DNA of 14,245 bases from Pseudomonadota bacterium (GTDB lineage: Bacteria; Pseudomonadota; Gammaproteobacteria; Steroidobacterales; Steroidobacteraceae). The DNA is taken from positions 1-14,245 of the forward strand of contig JAEZCR010000039.1 in NCBI GenBank assembly GCA_023433465.1, given 5' to 3'. Made by a program: the position numbers and the translations under genes. Positions 7,686 to 14,245 of the stretch are shown here, in pieces; positions within the stretch are counted from its first letter, which is position 1; each line of letters opens with the position of its first letter. Below the pieces are notes generated by a model. The model did no database searches and was not told where the DNA came from. It was given only the letters and a program-made list of their open reading frames with translations.

Positions 7686-8974
7686 ACGCCCCCGAGATGA
7701 GTGCCACTGCCCCGAGCCGCGCGCTCATCACGCCGGGATACGTGTTCGCCACGATCCTCATCGTCGGCCTCTTCTTCATGTGGGGAGTCGCGAACAGCCT
7801 CAACGACGTGCTCATCCCGCAGTTCCGCAAGGCGTTTCAGCTCGATGACTTCGCATCGAGCCTCGTGCAGTCCGCGTTCTACTTCGGGTATTTCTGTTTC
7901 GCGATTCCCGCGTCGCTGTTCATGCGGCGCTTCGGATATCGCGCGGCCGTGCTGCTCGGACTTGGGTTGTATGGCGCCGGCGCGCTGCTGTTCCTGCCGG
8001 CCGCGAATGCCAATCACTACTACGCGTTCCTCGGCGCGCTTTACGTCATCGCGAGCGGACTCGCATTCCTCGAGACCTCGGCGAATCCGCTGATCGCGGT
8101 GATGGGACCCGCGCGCAGCGCCGACCAGCGCCTGAACTTCGCGCAGACCTTCAACCCGATCGGGACGATGATGGGCTCGTACATCGGCGGCCTGCTGATC
8201 TTCTCCGACGTGCACCACACGCCCGAGGAGATCGCCGCGATGACGCCCGCGGCGCTCGATGCGTTCCGCACCGCCGAGCTCGCGGCAGTCAAACTACCGT
8301 ACACGCTGATCGCGGCGATGGTGGTCGGCTGGGCCGTGCTCGTGGCCTGCGTGAAGTTTCCGCCGGTCGACGAGCCGCGCGAGGCGGACTCCGGCACCGG
8401 CGGCTTTCGCGGCCTGCTTGCCTTCCCTCACTACTGGCTCGGCGTGCTCGCGCAGTTCGCGTACGTGGGCGCGCAGGTCGGCGTGTGGAGTTTCCTGATC
8501 CGCTACACGCAGGTGAATTTTCCGGGAACACTCGAGAAGGACGCGCTGCACTGGCTGCCGATTTCGTTCGCGATCTTCTTCGCGGGCCGGCTCCTCGGCA
8601 CGCTGCTCATGTCGCGCGTGAACGCGGAGAAGCTGCTCGCCGCCTTCGCGGCCGTCAACGTCGTGTTGTGTCTGGTGGCCGTCGCGGCCGGCGGTACGAT
8701 CGGGTTGTATGCGTTGATCGCGGCGAGCTTCTTCATGTCGATCATGTTCCCGACGATCTTCACGATCAGCCTGCGCGGGCTCGGTCCGTATACGAAATCC
8801 GGCTCGTCGTTCCTGGTCATGGCCATCATCGGCGGCGCGGTGTTCACCGCGATCATGGGCTGGGTGTCGCGTGAATCCTCGATCAACGTCGCGTACGTCG
8901 TGCCGGCCGTCTGCTTCGCCGTCGTGTTCGTGTTCGCGTGGGCGTCGCGGCGCACGCCGGCCGCGTCCGCATGA
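7682..8974 (+). CDS. fucP: L-fucose:H+ symporter, FucP family (MFS)
   Basis: Inner-membrane proton-coupled sugar importer, 430 residues (E. coli FucP 438) with about twelve hydrophobic segments. The first helix contains GVANSLNDVLIPQFRKAF, colinear with E. coli FucP. Asp42 corresponds to FucP Asp46, and Glu131 in FLETSANPL to FucP Glu135, the two acidic residues essential for proton and sugar coupling. QSAFYFGYF and RLNFAQTFNP are further family hallmarks. GGAGA six bases upstream supports ATG 7682, which overlaps the regulator's stop as ATGA; its own stop overlaps the next start in the same way. Fucose is the likeliest substrate given the downstream enzymes. Some relatives carry glucose/galactose or other sugars, so specificity is inferred. 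Confidence 0.93.
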   Translation: MNAPEMSATAPSRALITPGYVFATILIVGLFFMWGVANSLNDVLIPQFRKAFQLDDFASSLVQSAFYFGYFCFAIPASLFMRRFGYRAAVLLGLGLYGAGALLFLPAANANHYYAFLGALYVIASGLAFLETSANPLIAVMGPARSADQRLNFAQTFNPIGTMMGSYIGGLLIFSDVHHTPEEIAAMTPAALDAFRTAELAAVKLPYTLIAAMVVGWAVLVACVKFPPVDEPREADSGTGGFRGLLAFPHYWLGVLAQFAYVGAQVGVWSFLIRYTQVNFPGTLEKDALHWLPISFAIFFAGRLLGTLLMSRVNAEKLLAAFAAVNVVLCLVAVAAGGTIGLYALIAASFFMSIMFPTIFTISLRGLGPYTKSGSSFLVMAIIGGAVFTAIMGWVSRESSINVAYVVPAVCFAVVFVFAWASRRTPAASA

Positions 8975-9996
8975 AACAACTCGCGCGCCGCTCGCTCGGC
9001 CGCACGAGCCTCGAAGTCAGCGTGCTCGGATTCGGCAGCGCGGCGATCGGCAATCTGTACCGCGCGCTCGATGAAGACGAGGCGCGCGAAGCCGTGGAAG
9101 AATCGCTCGCTGCCGGCGTGCGTTACTTCGATACCGCTCCGTTCTACGGCTTCGGCTTGAGCGAGCTGCGCCTCGGCGCGGCCCTGCGCGGCGAGCAGCC
9201 ACGTCCCGTGATTTCCACGAAAGTCGGGCGCAAGCTCGTTCCCACCGGCCCGCAGGACGCAAGCGTCGGGCGTGAAGGTTACTTCTCCTCGCGGCCATTC
9301 GCGCCCGTGTTCGACTACGGGTACGAATCCGTGATGCGCTCGCACGCCGAGAGCCTCGAGCGGCTCGGCGTCGACCGCGTCGACATCCTTCTGTGCCACG
9401 ACATCGGCCGCCTCACGCACGGCGAGCAACACGCGGCACGTCTGCGCGAATTCCTCGACGGCGGCTACCGCGCCATGCTGGAGCTGCGCGAGGCCGGCTC
9501 CGTGCGCGCCATCGGCATCGGCGTGAACGAGTGCGAGGTGTGCGTGGAGCTGCTGCACGCCTGTGAGCTCGACTGCATCCTGCTCGCGGGACGTTACACG
9601 CTGCTCGAGCAGCCGGCACTCGCGGAGCTGCTGCCGATGTGCGCCGAGCGCGGCGTGTCCATCATCTGCGGCGGACCCTTCAACTCGGGCATTCTCGCGG
9701 CGGGTTCGCGCGCCGCCTCGCAGGCTCACTACGATTATTCCGCCGTGCCCGAGGCCGTCCTGGATCGCGTGCGCAAACTCGAGCAGGTCTGCGAGGAGTT
9801 CGCGGTGCCGCTCGCCGCGGCCGCGTTGCAGTTCCCGCTGGGGCATGCGTCGATCGCGAGCGTCATCGCCGGTTGCGCCAGCGGCGCGGAGTCGCGCAAC
9901 TGCGCGGCGATGTTCGCGCACCCGATCCCACCCGGATTCTGGCGCGCCTTGCGCGATCGCGGTCTCGTGGACGCGCGCGCTCCCCTGCCCGCATGA
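8971..9996 (+). CDS. Aldo/keto reductase, L-fucose (D-threo-aldose) 1-dehydrogenase type
   Basis: Cytosolic NAD(P)+-dependent oxidation of L-fucose (also L-galactose or D-arabinose in this subgroup) to the aldonolactone. It has 341 residues and an AKR barrel. The catalytic tetrad reads as Asp54 and Tyr59 (FDTAPFYG), Lys84 (STKVGRK) and His143 (LLCHDIG). N-terminal LGRTSLEVSVLGFGSAAIGN and the FSSRPFAPVFDY loop are typical of the D-threo-aldose dehydrogenase/pyridoxal dehydrogenase-like branch. ATG 8971 is chosen because it makes the ATGA overlap with fucP and starts right at the family N-terminus; an upstream reading from 8938 overlaps fucP more. There is no good Shine-Dalgarno, so translational coupling is likely. 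Context favours L-fucose; Xanthomonas campestris uses an AKR for this step (known). Confidence 0.88.
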   Translation: MKQLARRSLGRTSLEVSVLGFGSAAIGNLYRALDEDEAREAVEESLAAGVRYFDTAPFYGFGLSELRLGAALRGEQPRPVISTKVGRKLVPTGPQDASVGREGYFSSRPFAPVFDYGYESVMRSHAESLERLGVDRVDILLCHDIGRLTHGEQHAARLREFLDGGYRAMLELREAGSVRAIGIGVNECEVCVELLHACELDCILLAGRYTLLEQPALAELLPMCAERGVSIICGGPFNSGILAAGSRAASQAHYDYSAVPEAVLDRVRKLEQVCEEFAVPLAAAALQFPLGHASIASVIAGCASGAESRNCAAMFAHPIPPGFWRALRDRGLVDARAPLPA

Positions 9997-10817
9997 CGCA
10001 CGTCGACAGTCACCAGCACTTCTGGCGTCTGGATCGCGGCGACTACGGCTGGCTGACTCCCACACTGCAGCCTATCTACCGCGACTTCCTGCCGCAGGAC
10101 CTCGCCCCCGCGATCGCGCGCGCCGGGATCGGCCAGACCCTCCTCGTGCAGGCGGCGCCCACGGTGGCGGAGACGCGTTATCTGCTGTCACTCGCGCGCG
10201 AACACTCGTTCGTCGCGGGTGTCGTCGGCTGGGCCGACTTCGAGGCGGCCGACGCGCCCGACGTGATCGCGGATCTCGCCGGGAACGCGCAGCTCCTCGG
10301 CCTGCGGCCCATGATCCAGGACATCGCCGATCCGGAATGGATGCTGCGCGAGGATCTCGCACCGGCGTTCGAGGCGATGATCGATCACGGCCTCGTTTTC
10401 GACGCGCTCGTGCTGCCGCGGCACTTGCCCGCGCTGCGCGAGCTGGTCTCCCGATACCCTGACCTCGTGATGGTGCTCGATCACGGCGCGAAGCCGCCCA
10501 TCGCCTCCGGTGACATCGCGGACTGGAAGCGGGACATATCGATGCTCGCGCGCGAGACGCCGATCGTCTGCAAAATGTCCGGCCTCGTCACCGAGGCGCG
10601 CAGCGCCGATGCAGCCGTATTGCGCGACAGCGTCGAGCACCTGCTCGCGCAGTTCGGCCCGCGGCGCCTGATGTGGGGCAGCGACTGGCCGGTGTGCGAG
10701 CTCGTCTGTTCATACGACGACTGGCGCGCGACGACCGAAACGTTGCTCGCATCGCTCACCGAAGACGAGCGTGAATCCATCTACTCCGGCGTGGCACGAT
10801 CGACCTATGGAATCTGA
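9993..10817 (+). CDS. Amidohydrolase-family sugar lactonase, L-fuconolactonase type
   Basis: Hydrolyses the lactone made by the preceding dehydrogenase to the free aldonate (L-fuconate). It has 274 residues of the COG3618 amidohydrolase-2 type. The N-terminal metal/active-site motif is His7 and His9 in VDSHQHFW. RGDYGWLTP follows, GLRPMIQD is at 103-110, His164 is in VLDHGAKPP, and Asp231 is in MWGSDWPV. All fit L-fucono-1,5-lactonase and related L-rhamnono-/galactono-lactonases. ATG 9993 overlaps the dehydrogenase stop (ATGA); the protein begins exactly at the family motif, so the start is secure even though no Shine-Dalgarno is visible. The exact lactone is inferred from the neighbours. Confidence 0.9.
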   Translation: MTHVDSHQHFWRLDRGDYGWLTPTLQPIYRDFLPQDLAPAIARAGIGQTLLVQAAPTVAETRYLLSLAREHSFVAGVVGWADFEAADAPDVIADLAGNAQLLGLRPMIQDIADPEWMLREDLAPAFEAMIDHGLVFDALVLPRHLPALRELVSRYPDLVMVLDHGAKPPIASGDIADWKRDISMLARETPIVCKMSGLVTEARSADAAVLRDSVEHLLAQFGPRRLMWGSDWPVCELVCSYDDWRATTETLLASLTEDERESIYSGVARSTYGI

Positions 10818-11541
10818 ACGGCTGAAGGGCAGGACCGCGGTGGTCACCGCGGCGGGATCCGGCATCGGGCGCGCGAGCGCCGAGGCCTTCGCGCGCGCTG
10901 GCGCTCGCGTGTTCGCGGTGGACATCAACGGCGATGCGCTGAAGACGCTCGTGGGGTGCGAAGGCCACGTGCTGGACGTGCGCGATCCGGCCGCCATCGC
11001 CTCGGTCGCGAAAACCGTAGGCAAGGTGGACGTATTGTTCAACTGCGCCGGGATCGTGCCGAAGGGCACGGTGCTCACGGTCGATCCGGCGGACTGGAAC
11101 GCCGCGTTCGAACTCAACGTGACGGCGATGTTCAACATGATCCGCGCGTTCCTGCCCGCGATGGTCGCGGCACGCGCGGGCTCGATCATCAACATGTCTT
11201 CGGTCGCGGGCTCGATCACGGGTGTGCCGGATCGCTGCGCGTACGGCGCGACCAAGGCCGCGGTCATCGGACTCACCAAATCCGTCGCGGCGGATTTCGT
11301 CGAACAGGGCATCCGCTGCAATGCGATCTGCCCGGGCACGGTCGACACGCCGTCGCTGCAGGCGCGGCTGCATTCGTACGGGGATTACGCGAAAACCCGC
11401 GCGGAGTTCGAGGCGCGCCAGCCGATGGGTCGGTTCGGCAAGCCCGAGGAAATCGCCGCGCTCGCCCTGTATCTCGCGAGCGATGAGTCCGGATTCACGA
11501 CCGGACAGATCCATGTCATCGACGGCGGGTGGATGATCTGA
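10807..11541 (+). CDS. SDR dehydrogenase, 2-keto-3-deoxy-L-fuconate dehydrogenase type
   Basis: Short-chain dehydrogenase oxidising 2-keto-3-deoxy-L-fuconate at C4 to the 2,4-diketo acid. It has 244 residues. The nucleotide motif is TAAGSGIG (14-21). Asp39 at the end of strand beta-2 predicts NAD+ preference. NCAG is at 79-82. The catalytic residues are Ser132, Tyr146 and Lys150 in SSVAGS and YGATK. The stretch KAAVIGLTKSVAADF followed by IRCN and CPGTVDTPSL is the hallmark of the group that holds both bacterial keto-deoxy-fuconate dehydrogenases and human DHRS6/BDH2. ATG 10807 gives an 11-bp overlap with the lactonase and is the first Met before the nucleotide fold. It is the last gene of the operon; the upstream dehydratase that makes its substrate is not here. 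L-rhamnose-pathway SDRs are a possible alternative. Confidence 0.88.
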   Translation: MESERLKGRTAVVTAAGSGIGRASAEAFARAGARVFAVDINGDALKTLVGCEGHVLDVRDPAAIASVAKTVGKVDVLFNCAGIVPKGTVLTVDPADWNAAFELNVTAMFNMIRAFLPAMVAARAGSIINMSSVAGSITGVPDRCAYGATKAAVIGLTKSVAADFVEQGIRCNAICPGTVDTPSLQARLHSYGDYAKTRAEFEARQPMGRFGKPEEIAALALYLASDESGFTTGQIHVIDGGWMI

Positions 11542-11574
11542 AGCACGCGGAGCGCGGCTGCTCTCGGCGCGGCT

Positions 11575-12033
11575 CTACCTCGTAGCCCGGATTTTCAGGC
11601 ACTCGTCAAGCGCCGTCAGCAACTCGCGCTTCGCGTTCACGAACTCCTCGACCACCGGCATGTCCGCGGGATGCGTGTACTTCGCCGCGCCCGACCAGAA
11701 CTTGACGTCGGTGCGCAGTCCGGCCTTCAACGCGGTGATGATTTCGCTCGCCGAGGTCGCCGCATCGAATGCCGCCATCTGCTCCGCCTGCAGTTCCTTC
11801 TGATCCTCCGATAGTTCGTTCAGCTGCTCGCGTTTCGCGCGCGACAACTTCGTGGGCCCTTCACCGCGGGCGGCCTTGCTCGCGTTTATCTTCGCTTCGA
11901 ACGCGGCCTCGATGCGGGCAAGCGTCTCTGCCCTGGCCAATGCATTCTCGAGCGCACGGCGTTCTTCCGCGGCCTCTGCCTTGTCCATCGCGATGCGCAA
12001 GGCCTGAACGAACATGAGGGCGGAATCCTTCAT
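11575..12033 (-). CDS. Hypothetical charged helical protein
   Basis: Not recognised. It has 152 residues and no signal peptide. Residues about 15-95 are rich in Ala, Glu, Lys, Arg and Gln with heptad-like spacing, so a long helix or coiled coil is likely. The C-terminal part has a more globular FWSGAAKYTHPADMP stretch. Third codon positions are very GC-rich, as in the neighbouring genes, which argues that this is a real coding frame and not a shadow. The start is uncertain: ATG 12033 has no good ribosome site, while ATG 12015 has AAGGA ten bases upstream. A strong AGGAGG at 12090-12095 serves neither. The gene converges on the SDR gene, 33 bp away, and diverges from the GH105 gene. No function can be assigned. 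Confidence 0.7.
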   Translation of the reverse strand: MKDSALMFVQALRIAMDKAEAAEERRALENALARAETLARIEAAFEAKINASKAARGEGPTKLSRAKREQLNELSEDQKELQAEQMAAFDAATSASEIITALKAGLRTDVKFWSGAAKYTHPADMPVVEEFVNAKRELLTALDECLKIRATR

Positions 12034-12125
12034 CGAGACGGTACTCGTCGAACTTCATCACGGGCCATTCGGGGCCGTCAAACTTCCAACCTCCTCGATC
12101 GCATGGCCGCGAGGTCGATTGCGGC

Positions 12126-12137
12126 TAATATCGCGGC
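12126..12137 (+). promoter_or_regulatory. Candidate -10 box placed for a leaderless GH105 transcript
   Basis: TAATAT (12126-12131) is followed by six bases and then the GH105 ATG, so transcription would begin at or within a base or two of the A of ATG. There is no Shine-Dalgarno sequence before this start. No convincing -35 hexamer lies 16-18 bases upstream, so the promoter may need an activator. Confidence 0.35.
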
Positions 12138-13277
12138 ATGAAACTCTCGTCGCTTCTCTTCTCGCTCACGGTGTCGGGCATGTTTCTCGCGGCGCCGGCC
12201 ACGGCCGATTCGCGCAAGGACATCCTCGCGCTCGCATCCCGGGTCGCCGACTGGCAACTCGCGCACATGGAGAAGATGCCGCCCGGCGTCACCTCCTTCA
12301 GCGAGGAAACGCAGCGGCCGCGGAGCTGGCAGAAAGGCGCGTTCTGGGTCGGCATGACGCGGCTCGCCGACGTCACGAAGGAAAAACGCTTCCTCGACGC
12401 GATTCTCGCGCAGGGTCGCGCGAACGCGTGGCAGCCCGGCCCGCGCGTCTTCCACGCGGACGATCACGTGATCGCCCAGAGTTACCTCTGGGCCGCGCGC
12501 AACGGGGCGGGCAGCGAAGCCATCGTGCCGACCAAGGAACGCTTCGATTCGATCCTGCGCGCGCCGCCGGTCGCGCACCTGAGTTTCGTCGTCGCGAAGG
12601 ACTATGAATCGACGGAATGCCTGAAGCGCTGGTGCTGGTGCGATGCGGTATTCATGTCCCCGCCGGCCTGGCTGGAGCTCGCGAGTCAGACGGGAGACAC
12701 GCGGTATCGCGATTTCGCGTTGTCCGAGTTCTGGGCGGCGACGGACTTCCTCTTCGACCCGGTCGAGAAGCTCTACTTCCGCGACAGCCGGTTCTTCGAG
12801 CGCCGCGACACACAAGGCCGCAAGTTGTTCTGGAGCCGCGGCAATGGCTGGGTGTTCGCGGGCATCGCCCACATGCTCGAGGCGCTGCCGAAGGACGATC
12901 CGGAGCGGCCTGGGCTCGAGAGTCTCTTCCGGCAGATGGCCGTCAAGTTGCGCGCGCTGCAGAAGCCTGACGGCTACTGGCCGCCGTCGTTGTTAGCCTC
13001 GGAAGGGTCGCCGCCCGAAACCAGCGGCACCGGTTTCTACGTATACGGACTCGCCTGGGGCGTGAATCAGGGACTGCTCGACGCCAAGGACTACGCCATC
13101 TCGATCGAAAGCGGTTGGAAGGCGCTGGAACGGGCCGTCGCGAAGGATGGCCGCCTGGGGTGGGTGCAGCAGGTCAGTGATCGTCCGGAGAACGTGCTCG
13201 AGACGGACACGCAGTACTACGGTGTCGGCGCCTTCCTGCTCGCGGCCAGCGCGGTTGCACGGTTGGAAGCCGACTGA
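12138..13277 (+). CDS. GH88/GH105-type unsaturated glycuronyl hydrolase, exported
   Basis: Hydrates the unsaturated uronic acid left by polysaccharide lyases at the non-reducing end of oligosaccharides such as rhamnogalacturonan fragments, releasing the keto-sugar. It has 379 residues. A signal peptide runs to about residue 23, cleavage after A-T-A, so it acts in the periplasm or outside. The (alpha/alpha)6-barrel motifs are FHADDH (105-110), WCWCDAVFM (165-173) with Asp169 as the likely catalytic Asp (cf. YteR Asp143), and FWSRGNGW (231-238). ETSGTGF (294-300) and QYYGVGAFLLA near the end complete the set. The length fits GH105 (about 370). ATG 12138 begins a clean signal peptide. It is probably its own transcription unit. 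RG-I, ulvan or other uronic oligosaccharides are all possible substrates; no lyase is in view. Confidence 0.87.
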   Translation: MKLSSLLFSLTVSGMFLAAPATADSRKDILALASRVADWQLAHMEKMPPGVTSFSEETQRPRSWQKGAFWVGMTRLADVTKEKRFLDAILAQGRANAWQPGPRVFHADDHVIAQSYLWAARNGAGSEAIVPTKERFDSILRAPPVAHLSFVVAKDYESTECLKRWCWCDAVFMSPPAWLELASQTGDTRYRDFALSEFWAATDFLFDPVEKLYFRDSRFFERRDTQGRKLFWSRGNGWVFAGIAHMLEALPKDDPERPGLESLFRQMAVKLRALQKPDGYWPPSLLASEGSPPETSGTGFYVYGLAWGVNQGLLDAKDYAISIESGWKALERAVAKDGRLGWVQQVSDRPENVLETDTQYYGVGAFLLAASAVARLEAD

Positions 13278-13292
13278 CGGTGGGGTGATAAT
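13263..13292 (+). promoter_or_regulatory. Candidate promoter for the last gene
   Basis: TTGGAA (13263-13268, four of six to TTGACA) and GATAAT (13287-13292, five of six) are separated by 18 bases. The -35 overlaps the 3' end of the GH105 gene. The -10 lies in GGGG-TGATAAT-CCCC. Just downstream are two GGCGCC copies (13297-13302 and 13312-13317) nine bases apart that could pair in the leader RNA. Confidence 0.35.
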
Positions 13293-13356
13293 CCCCGGCG
13301 CCGGAATGTTTGGCGCCACTCGCAGGCGCGGATGAATACCCGTCAGAGGTACCGCC

Positions 13357-14245
13357 ATGAAGAGTCCGTTCGCCGTTGTTCTCGTTCTCGCGGGAATCGT
13401 CCTCGCTGGGACCGCCGCCCCGCTGCATGCATCGGAAGGCTGGCTGCTGATCGACAAGTCCGGGCGCGACGCGCTCGTCTACGCGACCGGGAGCGGGATG
13501 CAGACCGTCGCGGAGCTGGGCGACCTCACTATCTACGCCAACGCGCCGGACCGGATCGGCATCATCACTCGGGACAAGAAGGCGGGCACGGGCCAACTAC
13601 TCGTGGTCGACAAGGCGACGCGTGCGATCACCAGCACGTGGGCGCTGGACCTGTACCCGGGCAGCCAGCTGCTCGGGCCGTCGGAGGAGATGGCGCTGCT
13701 CGGGAACTCGGCCTACTTCGCGAGTGTGCGGTATGCGGAGAACGGCGTCGACTTCGAGCCGAATGCCGAGGGCGGGTACTTCGATTTCAACCGCATGTCG
13801 CTCGCGGATGGCGCGATCGATTCCTTCGCGCTGCCACGCGAGTTCACGAATCCGCGGATCGTCGTCGCCGGCACGGCGGTCTATCTGTTCCCCGACAACA
13901 GCTCGCCCGCTTGGAAGCTGGACGAGGCGAATGGCCGCGTGGTGAAAGCGCAGGAAGTCATCGTGAACCCGCACATCCTCAAGGACGCGGGCGCGGGACC
14001 ATTACAGGTTGCGCTGGGCGCGGCGCCCGGCACGGTGTCACGCCTGCCCGACCGGTCGGTCATCTACGTCGACGCCCAATCCGGCGCGATCGAGTCGAAG
14101 TCGCCGAGCGGAAAGGTGCGCGAGCTGTGGAATCCCGAGAAGCAGGTACCCGGCATTTCACGCACGGGCACTCGCGTCATCGAGGTTGTCGCCCAGCACG
14201 ACACCGAGGGTGGGGACAGCGGTGCCGGTGTAAAAAGTGGGGATT
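13357..14245 (+). CDS. Exported protein of unknown function (partial, C-terminus beyond window)
   Basis: Not recognised. The frame from ATG 13357 stays open to the right edge (296 codons). AGAGG six to seven bases upstream supports the start. The N-terminus is a signal peptide: Lys2, a hydrophobic core VVLVLAGIVLAG, and likely cleavage after L-H-A near residue 25. The mature part consists of short hydrophobic, probably beta strands separated by polar turns (GWLLIDKSG, RIGIITRDKKAG, QLLVVDKATRAI, SVIYVDAQSG). This repeating pattern suggests a beta-propeller-like or other all-beta periplasmic protein, which is inference only. Codon bias matches its neighbours. It lies 79 bp after the GH105 gene with its own candidate promoter, so co-function is uncertain. 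Confidence 0.78.
   Translation, partial: MKSPFAVVLVLAGIVLAGTAAPLHASEGWLLIDKSGRDALVYATGSGMQTVAELGDLTIYANAPDRIGIITRDKKAGTGQLLVVDKATRAITSTWALDLYPGSQLLGPSEEMALLGNSAYFASVRYAENGVDFEPNAEGGYFDFNRMSLADGAIDSFALPREFTNPRIVVAGTAVYLFPDNSSPAWKLDEANGRVVKAQEVIVNPHILKDAGAGPLQVALGAAPGTVSRLPDRSVIYVDAQSGAIESKSPSGKVRELWNPEKQVPGISRTGTRVIEVVAQHDTEGGDSGAGVKSGD

Noticed and set aside
8503..10065. Minus-strand 520-codon open frame opposite fucP and the aldo/keto reductase
   Set aside because: It is antisense to two well-supported enzymes, its product is Arg/Ala/His-rich low-quality sequence without domains, and such long shadows are common in GC-rich genes.
11542..11574. G/C-rich interval between the convergent SDR and unknown gene as a bidirectional terminator
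   Set aside because: Only short interrupted pairing (GAGC with GCTC) is visible and there is no T-run on either strand.
13281..13317. GGGG/CCCC and GGCGCC/GGCGCC pairs after the GH105 gene as a terminator
   Set aside because: The stems are short and no T-run follows; the same bases fit a promoter -10 better, so I listed a promoter instead.
1..14245. tRNA, rRNA, CRISPR arrays, insertion sequences, integrase or attachment sites
   Set aside because: I saw no tRNA-like cloverleaf, no regularly spaced repeats and no transposase or integrase motifs; genes fill nearly all of the window.

Overview
The window is GC-rich, densely packed bacterial chromosome with no mobile element, phage, CRISPR or RNA gene that I can see. 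The gene content points to a polysaccharide-degrading proteobacterium: a Fiu-type TonB-dependent receptor under Fur-like sites, an outer-membrane-type lipoprotein GH31 glycosidase, an oxidative L-fucose route, and a secreted GH105-type hydrolase. A gammaproteobacterium near Xanthomonadales/Steroidobacterales is my inference from this content; no sequence search was possible.

Left block, minus strand (1-6659). Transcription order is GH31 glycosidase with a PA14-like insert (probable alpha-xylosidase) -> glucose-6-phosphate dehydrogenase (zwf) -> TonB-dependent siderophore receptor (3' end cut by the window edge). A REP-like palindromic element lies between GH31 and zwf. A hairpin and two Fur-box-like palindromes lie between zwf and the receptor, so the receptor is probably a separate, iron-repressed unit.

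Centre block, plus strand (6768-11541). An AT-rich divergent control region separates GH31 from a tightly packed operon: IclR-type regulator, FucP-type sugar:H+ symporter, aldo/keto reductase (L-fucose/D-threo-aldose dehydrogenase type), amidohydrolase lactonase (L-fuconolactonase type) and SDR (2-keto-3-deoxy-L-fuconate dehydrogenase type). Every junction overlaps: 4 bp (ATGA) three times, then 11 bp. Together they import L-fucose (or a stereochemical relative such as L-galactose or D-arabinose), oxidise it to the lactone, open the lactone, and act again on the keto-deoxy acid. The dehydratase between lactonase and SDR and the final diketo-acid hydrolase are not in the window.

Right block (11575-14245). 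A minus-strand gene for an unrecognised charged helical protein converges on the operon. Divergent from it is a secreted GH88/GH105-type unsaturated glycuronyl hydrolase, followed by an unrecognised exported protein that runs off the right edge.

The simplest reading is part of a plant cell-wall glycan utilisation region (fucosylated xyloglucan and/or rhamnogalacturonan side chains), controlled at least in the centre by the IclR regulator. The endoglycanases and fucosidase expected of such a region are not in view. I found no convincing wholly new system. The points most worth following are the shared divergent control region, the incomplete fucose route, the GH31-zwf pairing and the odd start region of the unknown minus-strand gene.
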